Source of the DNA: Parasulfuritortus sp036391875
GTDB lineage: Bacteria; Pseudomonadota; Gammaproteobacteria; Burkholderiales; Thiobacillaceae
NCBI GenBank assembly: GCA_036391875.1
Contig: DASVZA010000019.1
Coordinates: forward strand, 31,885-95,884
Length of the DNA: 64,000 nucleotides
Reading direction: 5' to 3'
Shown: positions 54,231-61,915 of the stretch, piece by piece
Layout: every line of letters begins with the position of its first letter
Numbering within the stretch: position 1 is the stretch's first letter
Program-made: the position numbers and the translations under genes
Notes under the pieces: generated by a model
Seen by the model: only the letters and a program-made list of their open reading frames with translations
The model's database searches: none
What the model was told of the DNA's origin: nothing

Positions 54231-55799
54231 ATGCAACTCGCTGAAGACATCAAGCCGTCCTACCCCCTGTTCCGGGACGACGAATACAAGGACATGCTCA
54301 AGATCAAGCAGGACATGTTCGAGAACAAGGTTCCGCAGGACAAGATCGAAGAGACCTTCCAGTGGACCACCACCCTGGAATACAAGGAGCTCAACTTCAA
54401 GCGCGAAGCCCTGACGGTCAACCCCGCCAAGGCCTGCCAGCCGCTCGGCGCCGTGCTCTGCGCCCTGGGCTTCGCCAAGACGCTGCCCTACGTGCACGGC
54501 TCGCAAGGTTGCGTGGCCTACTTCCGCACCTACTTCAACCGCCACTTCAAGGAGCCCATCTCCTGCGTGTCGGACTCCATGACCGAAGATGCGGCCGTGT
54601 TCGGCGGCCAGAAGAACATGTTCGACGGCCTGCCCAACGCCAAGGCGCTGTACAAGCCCGACATGATCGCCGTCTCCACCACCTGCATGGCCGAGGTCAT
54701 CGGCGACGACCTGAACGCCTTCATCAACAACAGCAAGAAGGAAGGGCACATCGAACAGGATTATCCGGTTCCCTACGCCCACACCCCTTCGTTCGTCGGC
54801 AGCCATGTCACCGGCTGGGACAACATGTTCGAAGGCATCATCCGCTACTTCACGCTGAACCACATGGAAGGCAAGTCGGTCGGCAGCAACGGCAAGATCA
54901 ACCTGGTGCCGGGCTTCGAGACCTACCTGGGCAACTTCCGCGTCATGAAGCGCATGCTGGAAGAGATGGGCGTGGACTACACCTTCCTGTCCGACCCGAC
55001 CGAAGTGCTCGACACCCCGGCCGACGGCACCTTCCGCATGTATGCGGGCGGCACCACCATGGACGAGGTCAAGGATGCGCCCAACGCCAAGACCACCTTC
55101 CTGCTGCAGCCGATCCAGCTCGACAAGACCAAGAAGTACGTCGAAGGCACCTGGAACCACGAAGTGCCCAAGCTCAACATCCCCATGGGCCTGGAGTGGA
55201 CCGACGAGTGGCTGATGAAGGTGTCCGAAGTCACCGGCAAGCCGATCCCCGAGTCGCTGGCCAAGGAACGCGGCCGCCTGGTCGACATGATGACCGACAG
55301 CCACACCTGGCTGCACGGCAAGAAGTTCGCCCTGTACGGCGATCCCGACTTCGTCATGGGCATGACCAAGTTCCTGCTGGAACTGGGCGCCGAGCCGCTG
55401 CACATCCTGTCCAACAACGGTTCCAAGCGTTGGGAAAAGGCCATGAAGAAGGTCCTGGAAGCCTCGCCCTACGGCGTCAACTCCAAGCTCTACGCCGGCT
55501 ACGACCTGTGGCACATGCGCAGCCTGGTGTTCACCGAGAAGCCCGACTTCCTGATCGGCAACAGCTACGGCAAGTTCATCCAGCGCGACACCCTGCACAA
55601 GGGCAAGCAGTTCGAAGTGCCGCTGATCCGCATCGGCTTCCCGATCTTCGACCGCCACCACCTGCACCGCATGACCACCATGGGCTACGAGGGCGCGATG
55701 TACATGCTCACCACCCTGGTCAACGCCGTGCTGGAGCGCCTGGACGAGGAAACCCGCGGCATGGGCACGACCGACTACAACTACGACCTCGTTCGTTAA
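54231..55799 (+). CDS. nifK: nitrogenase molybdenum-iron protein beta chain NifK
   Basis: 522 residues. P-cluster ligands in AKACQPLGA, GSQGCVAYFR and STTCMAEVIGDD, with the nearby Ser of FVGSHVTG. Two ATGs are possible: AGGAG touches ATG 54225 but lies six bases before ATG 54231, so I chose the latter. Ends NYDLVR as usual. Followed by two strong hairpins. Confidence 0.98.
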   Translation: MQLAEDIKPSYPLFRDDEYKDMLKIKQDMFENKVPQDKIEETFQWTTTLEYKELNFKREALTVNPAKACQPLGAVLCALGFAKTLPYVHGSQGCVAYFRTYFNRHFKEPISCVSDSMTEDAAVFGGQKNMFDGLPNAKALYKPDMIAVSTTCMAEVIGDDLNAFINNSKKEGHIEQDYPVPYAHTPSFVGSHVTGWDNMFEGIIRYFTLNHMEGKSVGSNGKINLVPGFETYLGNFRVMKRMLEEMGVDYTFLSDPTEVLDTPADGTFRMYAGGTTMDEVKDAPNAKTTFLLQPIQLDKTKKYVEGTWNHEVPKLNIPMGLEWTDEWLMKVSEVTGKPIPESLAKERGRLVDMMTDSHTWLHGKKFALYGDPDFVMGMTKFLLELGAEPLHILSNNGSKRWEKAMKKVLEASPYGVNSKLYAGYDLWHMRSLVFTEKPDFLIGNSYGKFIQRDTLHKGKQFEVPLIRIGFPIFDRHHLHRMTTMGYEGAMYMLTTLVNAVLERLDEETRGMGTTDYNYDLVR

Positions 55800-55806
55800 C
55801 CCTGCT

Positions 55807-55829
55807 CCCCTCCCCCGCCGGGGGAGGGG
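55807..55829 (+). terminator. GC hairpin 1 after nifK
   Basis: CCCCTCCCCC-GCC-GGGGGAGGGG, ten perfect pairs seven bases after the nifK stop. No T-run, so it probably reduces rather than ends transcription into nifT. Confidence 0.65.
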
Positions 55830-55882
55830 TTGGGGGAGAGGGAAACCGGCCTGCACCACGCAACCGTTGTTCCCTCACCCTG

Positions 55883-55903
55883 CCCTCTCCCGAGGGGAGA
55901 GGG
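55883..55903 (+). repeat. GC hairpin 2 after nifK (dispersed-type palindrome)
   Basis: CCCTCTCCC-GAG-GGGAGAGGG. This palindrome class is common between genes of proteobacteria. It sits 20 bases before nifT and, with hairpin 1, should set nifT and nifY expression below nifHDK. Confidence 0.65.
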
Positions 55904-55923
55904 GGCAAACCGAGGAGTTTGTT

Positions 55924-56148
55924 ATGGCCAACATCATGATTCGACGCGGCGACCAGGGCGAATACGTGTTCTACCTGCCCAAGCGCGACCTCGAGGACAC
56001 CATCGTCTCGATGGAGTTCGACACCCCGGACAAGTGGGGCGGCGAGATCAAGCTGAACAACGGCGGCGCGTATTTCATCGAGCCCCAGGCCGCACCCGAA
56101 CGCCTGCCTTATTCGGTACGCGCCAAGCGTCTCGATGCGGCGGAATGA
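55924..56148 (+). CDS. nifT: nitrogen fixation protein NifT (FixU)
   Basis: 74 residues, all-beta. Family signature MIRRG...EYVFYLPKRDLE and the WGGEIKLNNGG block. NifT always follows nifK; its function is unknown and mutants often fix normally. GAGGAG precedes the ATG. Confidence 0.94.
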   Translation: MANIMIRRGDQGEYVFYLPKRDLEDTIVSMEFDTPDKWGGEIKLNNGGAYFIEPQAAPERLPYSVRAKRLDAAE

Positions 56149-56165
56149 ACTGAAAGGAACTCATC

Positions 56166-56360
56166 ATGGCACTCAAGATCGACCCCAATCTGTGCACCTC
56201 CTGCGGCGATTGCGAACCCGATTGCCCGACGGAATCCATCAAGCCCAAGAAAGGCGTCTACGTCATCAACGCCGACACCTGCACCGAGTGCGAAGGCGAT
56301 TTCGACAAGCCCAAATGCCTGTCGGTCTGCCCGGTCGACGACTGCATCATCCAGGCTTGA
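56166..56360 (+). CDS. 2[4Fe-4S] ferredoxin
   Basis: 64 residues with motifs CTSCGDCEPDCP and CTECEGDFDKPKCLSVCP; the widened second motif is typical of nif ferredoxins. It is shorter than FdxN at 23884, without the helical tail. In the nifHDKT operon it most likely feeds electrons to NifH or a cofactor enzyme. AAGGA precedes the ATG. Confidence 0.93.
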   Translation: MALKIDPNLCTSCGDCEPDCPTESIKPKKGVYVINADTCTECEGDFDKPKCLSVCPVDDCIIQA

Positions 56361-56370
56361 GCAACACCCT

Positions 56371-56398
56371 GTAGAGGCGGGCCACGGCCCGCCCCTAC
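56371..56398 (+). repeat. hairpin between the ferredoxin gene and nifY
   Basis: GTAGAGGCGGGCC-AC-GGCCCGCCCCTAC, an almost perfect 13-pair stem (one A-C mismatch) of a dispersed GTAGGGGCGGGC-type palindrome. It may stabilise or divide the transcript. Confidence 0.7.
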
Positions 56399-56424
56399 GA
56401 AAACCGAACACCTAGGAGTCCATC

Positions 56425-57135
56425 ATGACCACCATCACCAAAGGCGCCGCGCTCCGCATCGCCCTGGCCGCCAAGGCCCTGGAAGGGGTGGACCCGCGCG
56501 CATTCACCCTCAAGCTGGCCGAAAAGCTCGGCCTGCCGATCACCGAGGACAAGCTGGCCGCCGTCACCGTGGCCGAGATCAAGCTGCTGCTCACCGGCGA
56601 GGAAACCGTCGAGCCCGATCAGGACATGGCCTCGATCAAGCTCGCGGTGCGCTACCTCTGGGGTGAGAACGGCGACGATTCCGACGTCCCCAGGCCGGAG
56701 TCCTACACCGACGGCGAGTTGCCCGACAGCCTTCGGGTCGCGGTCGCCTCCAACACCGCCGACAACCTCGACGGCCACTTCGGTTCCGCCCCGCGCTTCC
56801 TGGTCTACCAGGTCGGCAAGAGCGCGATCAAGCTGGTCGACGTGCGGCCGACGCTGATCGCCGACGAGGCCGAGGACAAGAACGTGGCCCGCTCCGAACT
56901 GATCAACGACTGCCAGATCGTCTACGTCCAGTCGATCGGCGGGCCGGCCGCCGCCAAGGTGGTCCGCGCCGGCGTCCATCCGGTCAAGATCCCGGCCGTA
57001 ATCCCGGCCCGCGCAGCCATCACCCGCCTGCAGTCGGTGCTCGATGCCCCGCCGCCCTGGCTGGCCAAGATCATGGGCGTGGAAGCCAAGAGCCTGGCCC
57101 GGTTCAGCGAGGCGGACGAGGAACTGGAAGCATGA
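56425..57135 (+). CDS. nifY: dinitrogenase cofactor-handling protein NifY
   Basis: 236 residues: an N-terminal helical SAM-like domain (about 1-90) and a C-terminal NifX/NifB-type domain (about 105-215; VAVASNTADNLDGHFGSAPRF). NifY binds apo-NifDK and helps insertion of FeMo-co. TAGGAG precedes the ATG. The stop overlaps the DUF6129 gene (ATGA). Confidence 0.9.
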   Translation: MTTITKGAALRIALAAKALEGVDPRAFTLKLAEKLGLPITEDKLAAVTVAEIKLLLTGEETVEPDQDMASIKLAVRYLWGENGDDSDVPRPESYTDGELPDSLRVAVASNTADNLDGHFGSAPRFLVYQVGKSAIKLVDVRPTLIADEAEDKNVARSELINDCQIVYVQSIGGPAAAKVVRAGVHPVKIPAVIPARAAITRLQSVLDAPPPWLAKIMGVEAKSLARFSEADEELEA

Positions 57136-57401
57136 TCGACGCCGCCACGCTCGCCGAAGTCAGCGCCCGGGTCGATGCCATCGGCCTCGACGAGGGCACG
57201 GTCGCAGCCCTGCGCCAGCTCTGGCCCGGCATCCATTTCACCTACTGTTCCGAAGACGACATCCCTGCCCGGCTGAATCCGCAGGCCAAGGGACAGGGCT
57301 TCGGCATCTACCTGGTCAGCGGCGCCGAGCATTGCGTCGCCTTCACCGACCATCTCGAAGCCGCCACCGGTCTGGTGCTGGCCGCCGATTCAGAGGACTG
57401 A
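57132..57401 (+). CDS. DUF6129 family nif-linked small protein
   Basis: 89 residues, acidic and soluble; typical core LRQLWPGIHFTYCSEDDIP and the GFGIYLVSGAEHCVAFT block. Members occur almost only in nif operons; function unknown. Four-base overlap with nifY and 12 bases before the ModE-like gene. Confidence 0.82.
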   Translation: MIDAATLAEVSARVDAIGLDEGTVAALRQLWPGIHFTYCSEDDIPARLNPQAKGQGFGIYLVSGAEHCVAFTDHLEAATGLVLAADSED

Positions 57402-57413
57402 GGAGCAAGCGCC

Positions 57414-58274
57414 ATGGAGCCGCGTTTCAGCCTGCCTAGCGTTATAAAGACGAACAACATAACGAACTTCGAGGCCTGGCTGCCGCCCGTTCCGAAGGCC
57501 GCCTGCACGATGGGGCCGAACCTGCTCGAGCGGCTGGCCGAACTCGGCTCGCTGCACGACGCGGCTTCCTCGCTCGGGCTCGACCAGGAACTGGCCTGGG
57601 ACTACCTGGTGGCGGCCAACAACCTGGCCGACGTGCCGCTGCTCCGGCCCCACGCCGCCAGTCTCACTCCGACCCGGCAGGGCCGCAACCTGCTCTGCCG
57701 CTCCGAGAACCTGGCCCGCGACTTCCAGGATTTCCTCGACGCGCCCAGCGGCGGCGCCTTCCGCCAGTTCCAGTTGCGCCACCAGTTCCTGCGCCGCCTT
57801 GCGGCACGCACCAGCGCGCGCAACCAGTTCTACTGCCGGATCCGCTCGGTCCGGCGGGAACGGGTCAATGCCGTGGTCACCCTCGACCTGGGCGGCACCG
57901 ACCAACTGGCGGCGCACATCACCGCGCACAGCGCCGAGGAGCTCGGCCTGGTCGGTGGCCGCGCCTGCCACGCCCTGATCGAGCCGGCTTGGGTCGAAGT
58001 GCTGCCCGACTCGGCGCAAGGCCTGAACGGCCGACACAACTGCCTGCGCGGCCGGGTGGTGCGCTGCCTGGAGGACCCGGTCGACACCGAGGTCGCCATC
58101 GAGCTGGCCGGCGGCCGGATCGTGATCGCCGCCATGGCCCAGGCGGAAATGGCCGACAAGGGCGTGGCGCCGGGGCGCACCGTCTGCGTCCTTATCCAGT
58201 CCTCGCAGATCATCCTGGCGGTCGACCAATCGGCCGCCGACTCCACCGTGTTCCTGACAGGAGGCCAATCATGA
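57414..58274 (+). CDS. ModE-like protein with degenerate DNA-binding domain and two Mop/TOBE domains
   Basis: 286 residues. The N-terminus (LLERLAELGSLHDAASSLGL, then AWDYLVAANNLADVPLLR) lines up with ModE's winged helix, but the recognition-helix motif SYKAAWDAVNSMN of the true ModE at 59619 is altered. The C-terminal two thirds hold two Mop domains (TSARNQFYCRI, then NCLRGRVVRCLEDP) that should bind molybdate. Lying between nifY and nifQ in the nif operon, it may store or hand over molybdate rather than regulate. That role is inference. Confidence 0.8.
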   Translation: MEPRFSLPSVIKTNNITNFEAWLPPVPKAACTMGPNLLERLAELGSLHDAASSLGLDQELAWDYLVAANNLADVPLLRPHAASLTPTRQGRNLLCRSENLARDFQDFLDAPSGGAFRQFQLRHQFLRRLAARTSARNQFYCRIRSVRRERVNAVVTLDLGGTDQLAAHITAHSAEELGLVGGRACHALIEPAWVEVLPDSAQGLNGRHNCLRGRVVRCLEDPVDTEVAIELAGGRIVIAAMAQAEMADKGVAPGRTVCVLIQSSQIILAVDQSAADSTVFLTGGQS

Positions 58275-58885
58275 CTACCCATCTGAGCTACGACCTGCTG
58301 ATGCGAGCCTGCCGCGACGAGTCGGACCCGGTCACCCGCGCCCTGGCCGGTGCGCTCGCCTCCGCCGCCGGCGGCATCTTCGAGGCGCCGGGGCTGGGTC
58401 TGGACGGCGCCCGCCTTCAGACCTTGCTGGTGCGCCATTTCCCGAATCTGGACGGCCAGTTCTGCGCCGGCCAGTGCGAAGGCTGCAGACCGCTGCGCAA
58501 CGACGAGTTCGACGACCTGGTCGCGCTGCTGGTGGAGCACCGCTCGCACGACCGCGAAGAGATCGAATGGCTGGCCCACGCCATCGCCAGTGCCTGCATG
58601 GGCGGCAACCACCTCTACCAGGACATGGGCCTGCCCAACCGCCAGGCCCTGTCCGATCTGCTCAGGCAGCACTTCACCGACCTGTTCGAGAAGAACGCCA
58701 GCAACATGAAATGGAAGAAGTTCTTCTACAAGCAACTGTGCGACGAGGCCCAGGCCAAGATCTGCCAGGCGCCGTCCTGCCAGGTGTGCAACGACTACTG
58801 GAACTGCTTCGGGCCCGAGGACGAGAGTTTCCCGGTCGCGTTGGCCGTTGCGGCCGGCCGGGCGCCGAACGGGACGACCGCATGA
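58271..58885 (+). CDS. nifQ: nitrogen fixation protein NifQ (copy 2)
   Basis: 204 residues. C-terminal motif C-x4-C-x2-C-x5-C (CQAPSCQVCNDYWNC) after KWKKFFYKQLC. Compared with copy 1 it has an extra cysteine cluster in the first third (CAGQCEGC, about residues 69-76) and a longer tail. Four-base overlap with the ModE-like gene, suggesting molybdenum hand-over between the two products. Expected to deliver Mo for FeMo-co. Confidence 0.93.
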   Translation: MTTHLSYDLLMRACRDESDPVTRALAGALASAAGGIFEAPGLGLDGARLQTLLVRHFPNLDGQFCAGQCEGCRPLRNDEFDDLVALLVEHRSHDREEIEWLAHAIASACMGGNHLYQDMGLPNRQALSDLLRQHFTDLFEKNASNMKWKKFFYKQLCDEAQAKICQAPSCQVCNDYWNCFGPEDESFPVALAVAAGRAPNGTTA

Positions 58886-58914
58886 TCAGCAGCCGTCCCA
58901 TGCCGGACGATCGA

Positions 58915-59343
58915 TCAGGCCTTGGTGGCCAGGATCACGTGCGAGGCCTTGACGATGGCCGAGACCGGCTTGCCGATGTCGAGTCCCAGGCTTTCCACGC
59001 TTTCGTTGGTAATGATGGCGTTGACCGTCAGGCCGCCGGAGGTCTGCAGGGTGACCTCGGTGTTCACAGCACCCTTCACCAGACGGCTGACCGCGCCGCG
59101 CAGATGGTTGCGGGCGCTGGTCTTGAGACCGGCGTCGTCGGTCATCAGGATCACCCAGGGCGCCTTGATCAGCGCGGTCGCCTCAGCGCCTTCCTTCAGG
59201 CCCAACTCCTTGACGCTGCCCATCGTCACGATCGAGACGATGCGGTCGCCGCTGACCAGGGTGAGTTCGACCTCGGCGTTGACCGGACCGGCGATGATGG
59301 CCGTGACCTTGCCGGCGAATTGGTTGCGTGCACTGCTGTTCAT
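58915..59343 (-). CDS. modG: molybdate-binding di-Mop protein (ModG type)
   Basis: 142 residues made of two Mop/TOBE domains (TSARNQF-like starts SSARNQFAGKVTAI and TSARNHLRGAVSRL; each ends VILMT or VILATKA). Such proteins form ring-like oligomers that store molybdate. The ATG at 59343 follows GGAG. Divergent from modE, with a ModE-type operator between. Confidence 0.9.
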   Translation of the reverse strand: MNSSARNQFAGKVTAIIAGPVNAEVELTLVSGDRIVSIVTMGSVKELGLKEGAEATALIKAPWVILMTDDAGLKTSARNHLRGAVSRLVKGAVNTEVTLQTSGGLTVNAIITNESVESLGLDIGKPVSAIVKASHVILATKA

Positions 59344-59438
59344 TCTTCGTTCTCCTTGAAAGATTCCGGCGGGCCCCCTCCGCCCGCGTTGCTGTCCAGT
59401 GTAGAGCGGAAAGGCGGCTCCCAATTGGGAAAATTGCA

Positions 59439-59464
59439 TCGTTATTTACTCGACTACATAACGA
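59439..59464. promoter_or_regulatory. ModE-type operator between modG and modE
   Basis: Inverted half-sites TCGTTATTTA and TACATAACGA separated by six bases (9 of 10 positions symmetric), similar to the CGTTATAT-type palindrome bound by ModE. It is placed to control modG and/or modEABC. Confidence 0.7.
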
Positions 59465-59478
59465 CACTGCACCGTATT

Positions 59479-59494
59479 TGGCACATGCCTTGCA
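59479..59494 (+). promoter_or_regulatory. sigma-54 promoter ahead of modEABC
   Basis: TGGCAC-ATGCC-TTGC, a perfect -24/-12 match, with the ModE-type operator 15 bases upstream. No TGT-N10-ACA site was found in the intergenic region, so the activator is unclear. Expected start near 59505, leaving a leader of about 110 bases. Confidence 0.75.
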
Positions 59495-59618
59495 TAGCCA
59501 TATCCATGCCAATCAGTGAAATCAGCCTTACAAAGGAGTTCGGCAGTATTTTTGTTGCCAACCGTTATGGTGTATTGCTACATATTGTTATGTATCCAAC
59601 ATGAGCGAGGATAGACAC

Positions 59619-60407
59619 ATGCATTTAGTCGGACGGATTTACCTGGACACCGACGAGGGAGTCCTGCTGGCCGGCCAGCGCGTCCACCTGCTGGAGGCGA
59701 TCGAGCGCCACGGCTCCATCCAGAAGGCGGCCAAGGAGCTCAACCTGTCGTACAAGGCCGCCTGGGATGCCGTGAACTCGATGAACAACCTGTGCGACCA
59801 GCCCCTGGTGCTGCGAGAGGTGGGCGGCCGGCGCGGTGGCGGCAGCCAGCTCACCGAGCACGGCCGCAACATGATCAAGCTGTTCCGCGCGGTGGAGGCC
59901 GAATACCAGCGCGCCCTCGACAACCTGGGCGGCAACCTGGCCGACATGCGCAACTTCAACCGCCTGCTCAACCGCTTCTCGATGAAGACCAGTGCCCGCA
60001 ATCAGTTCCATGGCACCGTCACCGCACTGATCCAGGGCCCAGTCAACTTCGAGGTACGCATGCGGCTGGACGACTGGAACGAGATCGTCGCCGTGGTCAC
60101 CAACGAGAGTGCCGAGAACCTGGAGCTGCGGGTCGGCATGGAATTGTTCGCCCTGGTCAAGGCGCCCTCGGTGCTGCTGTTCACCGACACCCAGGTCAAG
60201 GTCTCCACCCGCAACAAGCTGTGGGGCACGGTCTACGACCTGCAGACCGGCGCAGTCAACGCCGAAGTCACGGTCGCCCTGCCCAGCGGCAAGAGCGTGG
60301 TCGCCGTGGTCAGCCGCGAAAGCTGCGAGGAGATGGGCCTCGCCGTGGGTGTCCCGGTCTGCGCCGCATTCAAGTCGTCGAGCGTCATCCTCGCCGTGAT
60401 GAACTGA
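59619..60407 (+). CDS. modE: molybdenum-dependent transcriptional regulator ModE
   Basis: 262 residues. N-terminal winged helix (LLEAIERHGSIQKAAKELNL, SYKAAWDAVNSMNN, GGRRGGGSQLT) and two Mop domains (TSARNQFHGTVTAL and STRNKLWGTVYDL). With molybdate bound it represses uptake genes. I chose ATG 59619, preceded by GAGG at good spacing, over ATG 59601, which has no ribosome site. First gene of modEABC. Confidence 0.94.
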   Translation: MHLVGRIYLDTDEGVLLAGQRVHLLEAIERHGSIQKAAKELNLSYKAAWDAVNSMNNLCDQPLVLREVGGRRGGGSQLTEHGRNMIKLFRAVEAEYQRALDNLGGNLADMRNFNRLLNRFSMKTSARNQFHGTVTALIQGPVNFEVRMRLDDWNEIVAVVTNESAENLELRVGMELFALVKAPSVLLFTDTQVKVSTRNKLWGTVYDLQTGAVNAEVTVALPSGKSVVAVVSRESCEEMGLAVGVPVCAAFKSSSVILAVMN

Positions 60408-60433
60408 TTTCCCCCACCGATAGGAGTCATGCA

Positions 60434-61186
60434 ATGAAATTCCCGCTCACCCTCGCCGCCCTTCTGTTCGCCTTCGGCAGCAGCCTGGCCAAGGCCGACG
60501 AAGTCCAGGTCGCCGTGGCCGCCAACTTCACCGCGCCGATGCAGAAGATCGCCGCCGATTTCGAGAAGGACACCGGCCACAAGGCCATGCTGGCCTTCGG
60601 CTCGACCGGAAAGTTCTACGCCCAGATCAAGAACGGCGCGCCGTTCCAGATCCTGCTCTCGGCCGACGACGAGACCCCGGCCAAGCTCGAAAAGGAAGGC
60701 ATGGCCGTGCTCGGCAGCCGCTTCACCTACGCCATCGGCACCCTGGTGCTGTGGTCGGCCAAGCCGGGCTTCGTCGACGCCAAGGGCGCGGTGCTGGAAA
60801 AGGGCGATTTCACCCACCTCGCCATCGCCAACCCCAAGCTGGCCCCCTACGGCGGCGCGGCGATGGCGACCCTGGCCAAGCTGGGCCTGACCGACAAACT
60901 GGCAGCCAAGATCGTCCAGGGCGAGAACATCGGCCAGACCTATCAGTTCATCGCCACCGGCAACGCCGAACTCGGTTTCGTCGCCCTGTCCCAGGTGATG
61001 AAGGACGGCAAGCTCGGCAGCGGCTCGGCCTGGATCGTGCCGACCGGCATGCATGCGCCGATCAAGCAGGACGCCGTGATCCTCTCGGCCGGCAAGGACA
61101 ATGCCGCCGCCGAGGCCCTGATGACGTACCTGAAGAGCCCGAAGGCCCTCGCCGTCATCAAGTCCTACGGCTACGCAGTAGAATAA
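60434..61186 (+). CDS. modA: molybdate ABC transporter substrate-binding protein ModA
   Basis: 250 residues with a signal peptide ending about residue 21 (SSLAKA) and no lipobox. Mature part begins VQVAVAANFTAPM; oxyanion-site pieces are AFGSTGKFYAQI and the ANPKLAPYG and IGQTYQFIATGNAELGF blocks. Periplasmic capture of molybdate or tungstate. The TAGGAG site precedes the start. Confidence 0.94.
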   Translation: MKFPLTLAALLFAFGSSLAKADEVQVAVAANFTAPMQKIAADFEKDTGHKAMLAFGSTGKFYAQIKNGAPFQILLSADDETPAKLEKEGMAVLGSRFTYAIGTLVLWSAKPGFVDAKGAVLEKGDFTHLAIANPKLAPYGGAAMATLAKLGLTDKLAAKIVQGENIGQTYQFIATGNAELGFVALSQVMKDGKLGSGSAWIVPTGMHAPIKQDAVILSAGKDNAAAEALMTYLKSPKALAVIKSYGYAVE

Positions 61187-61199
61187 TCGCTCCATATAC

Positions 61200-61221
61200 G
61201 GCCCGCCCTGCCGGGCGGGCC
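61200..61221 (+). other. hairpin between modA and modB
   Basis: GGCCCGCCC-type stem (nine pairs) with a four-base loop, 14 bases after the modA stop and with no T-run. It probably keeps the binding protein more abundant than the membrane components. Confidence 0.65.
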
Positions 61222-61238
61222 CTTGCCGAACATTCCCG

Positions 61239-61913
61239 ATGCCGACCGACACCGACTTATCCGCCATCCGCCTGACGCTCGAACTGGCCGGATTGACCAC
61301 CCTCCTCCTGCTCGTCATCGGCACCCCCATCGCCTGGTGGCTGGCCCGCACCGATTCCTGGCTGAAATCGCCGATCGGCGCCGTGGTGACCCTGCCCCTG
61401 GTGCTGCCGCCCACCGTGCTGGGCTTCTATCTGCTGGTCGCCATGGGCCCCAACGGCGTCATCGGCCACCTGACCCAGTCGCTCGGACTGGGCCTGCTGC
61501 CGTTCACCTTCCCGGGCCTGGTCCTCGCCTCGGTGCTCTATTCCATGCCGTTCGTGGTGCAGCCTCTGCAGAACGCCTTCGAAGCGATCGGCGACCGCCC
61601 GCTGGAGGTGGCCGCCACCCTGCGCGCCTCGCCCCTGGACACCTTCTTCAGCGTGGTCGTGCCCCTGGCCCGGCCAGGCTTCATCACCGCCGCCATCCTC
61701 AGCTTCGCCCATACGGTCGGCGAATTCGGCGTGGTGCTCATGATCGGCGGCAACATCGCCGACAAGACCCGGGTCGTCTCGGTCCAGATCTACAACCACG
61801 TCGAGGCGATGGAATACGGTGAGGCCTACTGGCTGGCCGGCGGCATGCTGATCTTCTCCTTCCTGGTCCTGCTGGCCGTGAACACCTTCAACCCGAACCG
61901 GAAAAAGGCCTGA
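61239..61913 (+). CDS. modB: molybdate ABC transporter permease ModB
   Basis: 224 residues with five predicted helices. The EAA loop that docks ModC reads EVAATLRASPLDTFFSVVVP; VLPPTVLGFYLL and AHTVGEFGVVLMIGG are characteristic. Inner-membrane channel for molybdate. Stop is two bases before modC. Confidence 0.95.
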   Translation: MPTDTDLSAIRLTLELAGLTTLLLLVIGTPIAWWLARTDSWLKSPIGAVVTLPLVLPPTVLGFYLLVAMGPNGVIGHLTQSLGLGLLPFTFPGLVLASVLYSMPFVVQPLQNAFEAIGDRPLEVAATLRASPLDTFFSVVVPLARPGFITAAILSFAHTVGEFGVVLMIGGNIADKTRVVSVQIYNHVEAMEYGEAYWLAGGMLIFSFLVLLAVNTFNPNRKKA

Positions 61914-61915
61914 CC

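Noticed and set aside
59506..59604. 32-residue frame in the modE leader overlapping ATG 59601
   Set aside because: AT-rich, no ribosome site, and its ATG falls at the predicted transcription start. It looks like leader sequence holding promoter elements.
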